Shown: positions 55,649-64,000 of the stretch, piece after piece
How the letters are laid out: each line of letters begins with the position of its first letter
How positions within the stretch are numbered: position 1 is the first letter of the stretch
Assembly (NCBI RefSeq): GCF_963678635.1
Contig: NC_087063.1
Coordinates: 85,793,574 to 85,857,573 of the forward strand
Direction: 5' to 3'
Source: Symsagittifera roscoffensis
Taxonomy: Eukaryota > Xenacoelomorpha > Acoela > Convolutidae
DNA: 64,000 bases
Program-made: the position numbers and the translations under genes
The notes under the pieces: model-generated
What the model was told of the DNA's origin: nothing
Databases searched by the model: none
What the model saw: only the letters and a program-made list of their open reading frames with translations

Positions 55649-58600
55649 TCAAGGGTAAGTTGCAATTACCAGTCTCTTTTGCGCCGGTCTATTTAACTTA
55701 AAACAATGTTTGTTGAATGTTTTATATTTACAAATGTACAGCCGTAATTCGAAGTAACAAGGCAATTTAGCCGAGATTTTCAAGTGAAAAATTTTATTGA
55801 TCAATTTTATAAGTTTTCTCTTTTTTTTCTGACTAGAACGAACAGGCGCTTCTGTTAGAATGAATGGATTATTGATAGGCGGAGGGTCTCTTGAACTGCT
55901 AGCTGCGCTTTCTTCTTGAAGCTCTTCCTCCGTATAGCTTTCTTGAAGAAAGCCCCAATCTGGGACCCGGAATTCTGGCGATTGCCAGCTTTCGCTGTTT
56001 TCGCTGCTATAAGTCGGGGTATTTGTCAACTGTGAGTTTGCCCACTCGCTTTCTTCCGCAATGGCCTCGAAGAACACATTTTCTTCTGTAGACCTGTGTC
56101 CAAAGGGCAATGTAGCTATCCCGTCGAATAGTAAGAACCGCTTACTATCGAAGGGTGAAAGGGCAATTCGGTTCTGCGCTATGGTTATGTTGGTATGGGC
56201 TTTCGATTTTATTGAGTAGTTGTATATACGAAGGGTTTTTCCACTCAGTAATGTTTCCCTGAACCTCTGGTGTGTAAGTTGCTGCTGGGAGTGTTGTACT
56301 ACTCCTTTTGCACTCCTCTTGCTAGTTGAATCTAAATGAAGAACAAGGATTAGCCCATAAACATATTTTAGCTTTGTAAGCCCATAAAAATTCGCAAGCC
56401 CAGTTCTAGTATTAATAACGAAAACGGTTCCCAAATTTGAATATTTTGAAGACTCAATATCTAATAACATTCCAATTTTTTCAATTCCAAAAAGTTTAAA
56501 TATCTTAATTCATTCCAAATCATAAAAATTCCAAATCGTGTCATTATCAAAAAATCATTACATGTCAAAATTTTAAATTTGTTCACGTCAAAAGTTACAA
56601 AAGTGCGTTTGTGGTGAGTATTTGTTTAAAACATTTTAAATGATGAATGGTTCTTCATTTTAAGTTTTTAAATGAAGAATCAGAGCCTTTCAGGGCTAGT
56701 TATGTCTAATTAAATTGACAGGGATCAACAAAAGCTATTAATTTGGTCCCAACAAGATCCAAAACCCCAATGAAGGGAACCCTTAATGTAAAGAAATGGA
56801 GGGGGCTTGGAGAGGTGCTTTTTTTCAATACTAACCTGCATATTTCAACGAGTAGAGCTTTGGTTTCAACGCGATGAATTCTGCAATGATTTTTCCCGCC
56901 GCCTCGTCCTTAAATTTCAATACAACCTTCTTATTCACATTGCTGAATAAGAAGTGATCGCTGTGGTAGTTGGAAAAATCGAAACTATCGGTCAGTTTTT
57001 GCAGATCTTCGTATACGTCTTCGGTTTTTATCGCATAAATAAACGAATCTGTGTCACTGTATAGCAGTTCAAGGTTCATGCTTGCTTTCATTTGCCGATA
57101 ATGAAAGTAAAACATGAATCTTTTCGACAAATCCAAAATACTTGCACCAACTATCATGGGTTTGTCCCACAAAATACTCGTTACAGCAAAACAAACATAA
57201 GCAACTTCATCGTCGATTATCTGGAAGCTTTTCATCGTGCTCAAAGCTGTTTTTTGAAGCAATTCTCTTTCGTTTCTAATAATTTCTAGTTTTTTGCGTC
57301 CTAGTTTTGATTCCATAGTTTTACCGAATGCTGAATTTTCGATGAGCTTTTAAAAGTTCTCTTCAAATTTGTTGCGCGCTGACATTCTCAATTGAGTGTT
57401 TAAATCGACAAAGGGCTCCATCCATCTACCTTGACGAAATTTTAAGACCTTAATCAATTTGGTAACTCTTAAGCCTAGTTCTATGTAGAGTTTTAATGTA
57501 AGGTAGTGCAGAACGTAGCCTTCCTTTGGATCTAATGTTTGAACCAGTTTTGGTACCTTTGGTAGCGACGTGACCCCCATCTCCCCTAACATATGTATTT
57601 GCTCGTTACTTAGTTTATCCGTGCCGATAACTTCAGGTATACTGAGATCCACTTCCAAAATGTATCCCCACTCAGATTTATCGTCGGTTTGCAAAATATA
57701 TTCGAGACTTTCCTCAACTATTGAGAAATCTTTGATGGGAAGGGGACAGTGTTTCATAATACCCCCGTATAAATTGTTAGCGTCTATATTCAATAGATAG
57801 CTAGAGGGCTCTTCAGGATTGTAGTCTTCGAGGTATTTGTTGTTGGCTTTAAAAAAACGGCGTGCATATATCGATGACATCCCTCCCCGTATCATTTTTT
57901 GAACCATGTTCAAATGCTCCCTTTCAGTAAGTAACTTGAGGTCTGCATTGCAGACTTTTAAGAATGCATCGCCCGAGAGGTTACTAGCCGTGAAGTAGCA
58001 TGCACAATCTAATCCGTACGTTTCGTAACAAACTTCACGAAAGGCTTCGAATACTGAAGCGAGTAGTAGTACGTCCGTTGCTAGGTATACATCATGGTAC
58101 TCGCCTAGTGATGCGCATTTCATTTCGGCGAAAACTTTAATGGCATGGTTGTACTGATTTTTTGAAACACTTATTTCCCCTCCCTGTAAAGTGTTGCTCC
58201 ACATTTTTCTAGGTGGCAGTCGGGTTTCTCGAAACTTTTCAAAACTACTAAAGTATGAATACGGGTAGAAACCTTTTTGTTTTATCAATGCTATCTGTTC
58301 TGATGAGTAACCAAGTTCTTCAAAGTAATTTTCCAGTAGGAAAAATTTTTCTTCCGTCAAGTATTCGACGAGTTTTGAAAGGGGGGACAGCATGAATTTA
58401 TAGGAGTCTATGAAACGTAGATTTTCATACACTTTTGAGTTTTCCGTTTTTATCGGTGTATGATTTGATATAGACCGACATAGTGAGTGATATATACTTC
58501 TCCTCAGTGGAAGGGATCACTGAGTAAGTGTTTTCGGGGTTACTGTTTGAGAGCGCTTTTATAATGAAATGCAGATCATAGTTTGACAAGTTATGCGCTG

Positions 58601-60506
58601 TTACGGGTATATAGTTCGCCGTTTCTCGATTGATATTGCATTCGTTATGCGCCCACCCCAAGAACTTGTTGGTATAGTGACAGTGATCAAGTACAAACTC
58701 TGCAAATTCTGTTTCGCATATCCAACAAGTGTGCGCTTCTTCACGCGTGCAACTTGGTGTGCCAGTGAACGTGTAATACTTTCGTTTTTCGAGGTATATT
58801 TGTTTCGCCAAAGATTCGAGCGAGGCGATCAATTCCTTCATAACATTTTCTCCTTTCTTCAGTTCAAACTTTAAAACTTCGCGCTTCCCAAATTCAACAA
58901 CGGCCAGAGCGTAACCGCATGGTTGATGAATCTCTAGTGTTTGGGTGCTAGTTTTTTCGGGGTCGGGTTGCGGTCCGTATACGGGTAGTAGTAGCGATTC
59001 AAGGACAAAGTAAATAACTCTCGGCACATACCAGCGGGCAGTTAAAATTTTGAAACGATGAGTGTCCTTTCCCGGTTTTGGCATAGTGATTACCACTCCC
59101 TCGTCTTGGTAGCACATTTCCTGGTGCCTTTGTAGTGTATCGATGGATGAACATGTATGGAAGCATTTGCGGCAAATTTGGTTTCGGTCTCGGTGTAGTT
59201 TTCCACGCACATATTCCACAACCCTCATCAAATCAGTGATCAGCACATAGTGATGAGCCTGTCCGTTGCTGAGTAGTAGTAGGTCAACACATAGATCACT
59301 TGAGTATTTGCTGGACACTCTCAAAGGTAGCAATTCACCTTCTTTGTACCTAATGAAAACAAACAATTGAGTGCTCGGGTTTCTGGATGAACGTAATGTG
59401 TTATACATGATTAAACAAATGTTGTCAAAAAAAATCAATGCTCACCGGAATACATTGACTTGACAGTTGTTAAGTTGTTCAAATCGGTCAATATCATATA
59501 GTCCCATTGGCATCTCGTAACAGCCTTCAATTTTCACAACATTTTCTTGGGAGAGCTTGTAATTTTTCAGTTTGTTTCGATGTTGGTAGCTTTGGGCAGC
59601 AGGATAAAGAGCAGTTGTGGTCTGTGAATATCGATCATGGTACGCGGCCACAAAGCAGTATAGAAAGCACTTCTGATCGTTTCTCGTTTTAATGTTGGTG
59701 AAACTCTGTTTCACCGGTTTCAATGAATCGGGAAGGTCAATGTATGAGCCAGCACGGATAGGAGAAAATGCTGCAAAACTTACAGCCAGCTTTTCAATGC
59801 GCTCCACAATCCAGCCGCTACCGTGAGAAGCGAACGTGTTGATGGCATTGACCATATGCTCAATCATTTCCAAATATGTCTCTTTCTCGATTCCATTGAA
59901 GAAGACATTGATCATCTTAGAATTCAGATATAACATTGTCTTCTCGTGGCTTAACTCCCCGTCACCAGTTTCGTTTGTATCGCTCGAGAACTTTATCATA
60001 CTCACGTCCACATGCAGTTGAAATTTACAGGGTCCTTCCTGCACTCTTTCGTCTATCAACGCATCAATTTCCTCTTTGCTTCGCATGATTACATTCAACA
60101 GATCCAATTCATCCTCCCTAACGCTCAACTCATATCGTCTTAACTTTCCCCTAAACGCAGATTCAGTTGGAGCAGATGATGTTCCCACCTCATTTCCGGG
60201 AGTCCAAATGGGTAGTTGATGGTTTTTCGACATATTATGCCGGAACTTCTCAACCGAGAGGAAGATTGTATGACAGTAGATACAAAAACTATCAGTTGAG
60301 ACGTTGTGAGCTAGCTCGACATGCTCCCTAGCTGCTGCCAGCGAGCTGAAGGATTCTCGACATTCGTCACATTTAGTTGGTGGCGGTGGGGCTGCGAATA
60401 TCTCATGGATATTTTGTTCATGTCGTCTCAAGTTCCTTGGTGAACTAAGGACTTTCGAGCAGGTCGAACAAATGACTGGTGTCTGTTTTCCACTTGAGTT
60501 AGGCAT
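55649..60506 (-). CDS. Polinton-type DNA polymerase B, second element, three exons, one frameshift and one stop
   Basis: Minus strand. Exon 1 is 60506-59446, exon 2 59349-56836, exon 3 56331-55649; both introns (96 and 504 nt) have GT-AG borders and join in phase, total about 1,420 codons. The N-terminus has three C2H2-like zinc fingers (about residues 13-95). Next come a CxxC...HCH...HxxC treble-clef (endonuclease VII-like, near 58700) and exonuclease motif II (HNLSNYDLHF). Polymerase motif A is IDANNLYGG, motif B NSAFGKT, motif C YSDTDS, and the C-terminal part contains KGV and LPFGH. Defects: a +1 shift in an A-run near 58433 and a TAA at 57350-57352 just before motif B. After LPFGH follows an acidic and then basic extension of about 140 residues. 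Protein-primed replication of a linear element is the expected role. Confidence 0.8.
56332..56835 (-). other. PolB intron 2 (504 nt)
   Basis: Donor TATGCAG|GTTAGT and acceptor TTCTTCATTTAG|ATTCAAC; removal joins KLYSLKYA to DSTSKRSAKGV in frame, restoring the order of conserved C-terminal PolB blocks. Confidence 0.75.
59350..59445 (-). other. PolB intron 1 (96 nt)
   Basis: Donor CCG|GTGAGC and acceptor TTTTCATTAG|GTACAAAG; removal joins VNVF to RYKEGELLPL in frame. This junction falls in a region that is continuous in related polymerases, so splicing is more likely than two genes. Confidence 0.75.
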
Positions 60507-62170
60507 TGTTGGTTCAAGATTGAGTGTTCAGGAAAGAAGAATTCTTTTCAAGAAATTTTTCAAGTTTTACCAAAGCTGATTTTGACAAAGCAAAAGCGAG
60601 AAGTGAAAAGTTTTTCAAAAACAAAATTTGGATCAAGACTCAATTAATTAAACTCAATTACGTGGGTGAAGCTTAAAATCAACAGTGGCTTTGAAATGGT
60701 TGTAGTTTTGGGGCTTTATATGGTTTTATGAAATGACTGTCAATTCGATATTGGGTAAATGACTCAACTGTATTAAACAGCATAAATACTTGTGGTTAGA
60801 GTAGCTGACAATTCCATGAAGGGATCAACCCGGGAATGTTATTTCTTTTACCTAAAGTGTGTGAATGTTAACACCCACTGCTATTATCAACTTCCCTGTT
60901 TAGTCAACTTGACTAAATTTTGAAAATATATTTGAATTTTTTTGCCAAGTTTTTTTGTTTCAACCAAAATGGTAACCCACCAATCAAGTCAAGAAAGGAA
61001 GACCCACCAATCAAGTCAAGTCAAACATACCTGACAAAAATGATAAAGGGTAGTTGAGAATTTTGTTCATTTCTCAAATAAATTAGTATTCTATTTCAAA
61101 TTTCACATATAGTTCATCAAAAGATTGATGCACGGCCGTTTGGTACAGTAGGCAATAACTACCCGGAAGTGCTATTCATTAGGAGCCTCTGTAACGCTTG
61201 CCTCACTGTAATGTTGGGTCAAAAATTTGAGATGTTTCATTTTTAGTACATACTCTTGTAGAGAAAAAAAAAACAAAAATTACAAAAAAACTTTTTGTCT
61301 CCAAATCCAATGAAACCTGGTCCAATCAATTTGTCGTGATTTATTGGACAGGGTTGTAACCCATGTTGGAAAACCGAGAAAAAAAACATATTTTGAGTTT
61401 TTTAACCATTTTAACCTGAAAATGAGTATTATTAAACGTGAAATCTGTTATAGACATGTAATTTTATTATATATAATGCTTTATACTGGCTCATACACTC
61501 TCTAAAGTCTACTCCTAAGAGTCCTGGCTAACCCCACCAGACTGTAGACATATTTGAGAGAGAGAGAAAAAAAACAAAACAGAGTGTAAAGAGCCAAAAG
61601 TAACTATGGTTGATTAACCGGCAGAATTGCTGGACCCATCCATAAATAGCTTTCTTTTGAAAAAGCTATATCCCAAAAGGGATAATAATGGGGTTTATGG
61701 ATCGTCAGTTCTCTCTCTCTCTCTCTTTATCTTTTTCTGTGTTAATATTTATATTTTGAAAACTATTATGAAAAAACATAACAAAAACATTTTTATGTTT
61801 TTTGTTTCAACATCATTAGATAAAATCTTAGGAAGAGTATTCAGTTTATTTTTTATGATTTTTCGAAATGAGCATTAAAGAAAACTGATATAATTAAGTT
61901 GGATTTGACGAGAAATTTATCAAAATTTTTACTTTTAGACTTTTATGCCGACTTTTTAAAGTTATTTTGATTTTTTTTTCTATTAATTTTTCTTTTGTTT
62001 TTTTTTTCCTTTCTATTGATTGAAAATCACAAAGCAAACTTTAAATTAGAAAAAAATCATAAGCAAAACGTAAACAAAGATTCAGCCACAAGAATAAAAA
62101 AAACTTATCAAACTAAATAATAAACCCACAAACTGGTGCACTCTCGGTGGAAACAATTTTTTTTTGATTT
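60507..62170. other. PolB upstream region and intergenic DNA
   Basis: No gene. Two CCCACCAATCAAGTCAAG repeats (about 60976 and 61010) and CCAAT motifs near 61307 and 61322 give several CCAAT boxes upstream of PolB. A (CT)n tract lies at 61712-61730. The ORF at 61627-61878 is low-complexity. Confidence 0.4.
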
Positions 62171-62235
62171 TTCAGAGATCTCTAAATTGCAGTTTGCGTT
62201 TTTTCAGCGCAAAGCAAGCAGTGATAGGCGGCGTC

Positions 62236-62835
62236 TCAGCCACTAAGTTTGGTGCAGTGGGACTTGACTGCCGGAAGAAGAAGTAGAAGAAGTATGCTGC
62301 TGCTGTTGTTGAGTGATTGAAAAAATATCCGGTTTGGGGTTTTGGGCGTCTGCTGGTCCTCATCTTTTTTCTCTGTTGAATCTGGTGATTCAATCGACTC
62401 AATGTTCCAGTAGCTTTCTCGCTCTGCTAAATCTCTAATGGATCCTTCCTGATTTTCGTAAAAGGGGATCGATTGGCAATCGTAGTAAAACAGTATTTTT
62501 CTCGGTGAATGATCAAGGCAAGTAGGGTCTTGAATATCTGTGCGCTTCAGCGCACGATACGATTCAGTCACACAGCAACTCTCGTAGACCTGTTTTCTGT
62601 TTTGTATGAGGATAGCAATTTGATCTAGCAAATAGTTGGGTAACATCATATGGTTTTTAGTGACCCATTCATCGAATTCTCTGCTTCCTGGATCAAGATC
62701 GTTGAAAGGATTTGCTTTTCGATGACACATTTTCCGTTCCTGTTGAACCACTACGATAGAATCTCTGGTATAAGTTTGGCATAATATAGCTCTTTCAAGA
62801 GAATTAATTGAAATGATTTGCAGTGGAGTTGCCAT
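62236..62835 (-). CDS. Unknown protein of the second element (199 aa)
   Basis: ATG at 62835 gives MATPLQIISINSL and a well-mixed sequence with DLDPGSREFDEWV, SPRKILFYYDCQS and an acidic SPDSTEKKDEDQQTP stretch, ending in a low-complexity Ser/Leu run that may be read past the true end or a splice site. No domain recognised. By position it is a gene of the second viral element. Confidence 0.45.
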   Translation of the reverse strand: MATPLQIISINSLERAILCQTYTRDSIVVVQQERKMCHRKANPFNDLDPGSREFDEWVTKNHMMLPNYLLDQIAILIQNRKQVYESCCVTESYRALKRTDIQDPTCLDHSPRKILFYYDCQSIPFYENQEGSIRDLAERESYWNIESIESPDSTEKKDEDQQTPKTPNRIFFQSLNNSSSILLLLLLPAVKSHCTKLSG

Positions 62836-63039
62836 CGTTGAAAATTTTGTATTGAATGATTTTGAGAGATTGAATAAAAATAGTGAGTAGATTTAGTTTG
62901 ACCTACCACTTTTAGTTTTTTTATTGCTGGTGGTCTAAGATTTAGCCAATTACCATAAATCTGGTTTTGTGAAATTTTAATGTTTTCAGGGTTTTTGCAA
63001 TTAAAGTAGAAATGTGAACGCTTTGAAGATCTATACTTC

Positions 63040-63435
63040 AAAGAAACAGCATGGCGCCTTTTTATGATACCCTAAGCACAAAATGGCAAAATTTGACACT
63101 TCAAAGAGATAACATGCATGCCGCCAGGGTAAAAACGTTAAAATTTATGAGCTAAAACAGGAATTTGCCAGACACATGCAAGCTATTGCTATCTCTAATT
63201 CAAATAGAGTGCATGACGCCTTTTTTTATGTCCCCCGGACGAGGGGCTTTAAAGGTCTCCACTTCAAAGTGAGTACATGTATGCCGACATGTAACACTAA
63301 CTGAGATTTATGACCCATTCAAGTGCTTTCCAGACAGAAATGACTGATGCAATAAACACGCTTTTATCTTATACAAATCCAATTGCAAAAACTAATTAAA
63401 TTCTCCCGCTATAGGCTGAAGGGGCGCCATAAAAG
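63040..63435. promoter_or_regulatory. Repeated GGCGCC/TTTTATG modules before the PC4-like gene
   Basis: Two diverged units (about 63040-63190 and 63205-63350) share GCATG(G/A)CGCCTTTTTTATG, ACTTCAAAG-GA-(A/T)ACATG-ATGCCG, TTTATGA(G/C)C and CCAGACA blocks. A reverse-oriented GGCGCCATAAAAG lies at 63423. All sit upstream of the ATG at 63538, so a promoter role is likely. Confidence 0.5.
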
Positions 63436-63537
63436 TAAATCCACAGATATTTGTTTATCTTCTATCCAATTCATTATTCATTTCATTCTATCATAAAACA
63501 GTTGAACCAACAAGTCACTACGGTTACCACCATCACT

Positions 63538-63963
63538 ATGTACTCGTCGCTAGAAAATGATACAGACTTTTACGATGATTTTCAAGATATATCTTCGGGA
63601 GAAAAACGTTTTGTACGGGTTGGAACGAAAACTTTTGACAAAATGGGTACATATATCACAGTTAAGTTATATAAAAAGAATGAAGATGGTGTATTAAAAT
63701 GTTATCAAGCAGTGACCTTAACGACAAGAAAATTTGATTGTTTGGCAGATAATTATTCAAAGATTAAAAAATTGGTTAAAAAACAAACTGGTGAAAAGAC
63801 TTCATCTTCTTCCTCCTCCTCCTCATCCTCCTCAGCTGTAAATGATGAACAGCATAAAAGACGATACACGTCAAAACGATCAATCCCTCCCGAAAAAGAA
63901 TGTGCTGAAAGTGGCGATGAAAACGATGCGGATGATGAATACTCGAATAATAAAAAGTGTTGA
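63538..63963 (+). CDS. PC4-like ssDNA-binding protein of the second element (141 aa)
   Basis: The start MYSSLEND is chosen because upstream in-frame sequence is low-complexity. An acidic N-terminus is followed by KRFVRVGTKTFDKMGTYITV, KLYKKNEDG and QAVTLTTRKFDCLADNY, matching PC4-like order (basic strand, I-x-[I/V]-x-x-Y strand, LT-x-x-x-F helix). A poly-Ser run and a charged C-terminal tail (RRYTSKR, then acidic) follow. PC4-like proteins bind ssDNA in replication or transcription. Frame intact. Confidence 0.5.
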   Translation: MYSSLENDTDFYDDFQDISSGEKRFVRVGTKTFDKMGTYITVKLYKKNEDGVLKCYQAVTLTTRKFDCLADNYSKIKKLVKKQTGEKTSSSSSSSSSSSAVNDEQHKRRYTSKRSIPPEKECAESGDENDADDEYSNNKKC

Positions 63964-64000
63964 GTTGCCTGAAACAGAAAAAAAAAACGTTTGATATATT

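Larger units (their letters stand above)
55640..64000. mobile_element. Second Polinton/adintovirus-like element, partial
   Basis: It contains the spliced PolB (minus), an unknown minus ORF (62835-62236) and a PC4-like gene (63538-63963, plus), and continues past the window. No terminal repeat was found between the palindrome at 55303 and the PolB end at 55649. Capsid and integrase genes, if present, lie outside the window. Confidence 0.6.

Overview
This window looks like metazoan nuclear DNA, probably from an invertebrate. It is AT-rich, the genes are split by spliceosomal introns, the host genes are sparse, the introns are full of tRNA-derived repeats, and it carries remains of Polinton/adintovirus-like elements. 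I cannot name the species. No rRNA, CRISPR or bacterial-type operon is visible.

Layout. (1) 1-7.4 kb: non-coding DNA with repeated CCGGAAGG-type motifs, then a four-exon gene (2828-7412) whose exons join in frame to a 708-aa protein resembling the gag of DIRS-type retrotransposons, with a Q/N- and RGG-like tail. (2) 7.5-18.6 kb: a tandem duplication. Copy 1 holds a spliced SGNH-tail/AlkB-type dioxygenase gene fragment, a 77-bp minisatellite and the first coding exon of a host short-chain dehydrogenase. Copy 2 is shortened by two deletions. (3) 17.8-32.1 kb: a decayed adintovirus/Polinton-type element. A truncated protein-primed DNA polymerase (PolB) lies on the minus strand. On the plus strand are unknown early genes, two PC4-like ssDNA-binding genes, packaging ATPase, integrase, penton, a pX-like basic protein, major capsid protein and adenain-like protease. 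An OTU-like ORF is on the minus strand. Nearly all carry frameshifts or stops. (4) 32-53 kb: the remaining exons of the host gene, in introns full of duplications, SINE-like repeats, a miniature LTR element and a fold-back repeat. (5) 54.1-55.3 kb: a LINE ORF1 relic and a small palindromic repeat. (6) 55.6-64 kb: a second Polinton-like element of a different lineage. Its PolB is nearly complete and split by two introns, and it has two further genes; it runs off the window edge.

The unifying host gene is a DHRS7B-like short-chain dehydrogenase. Five coding exons (12431-12806, 36379-36562, 40943-41132, 47708-47792, 53049-53188) have compatible phases and sum to exactly 975 nt (324 aa plus stop), so the reading frame is intact. 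The first viral element sits inside the 23.6-kb intron after its first coding exon. One exon is present twice in a nearly identical 3.66-kb tandem duplication.

The most interesting signals are: three perfect CRE palindromes and two perfect CArG boxes in the divergent control regions of the first viral element; the split SGNH-AlkB gene lying in a segment that differs between the two tandem copies; the spliced second PolB; and a miniature LTR element with a Met-tRNA primer site and target duplications, cut by the 3.66-kb duplication.
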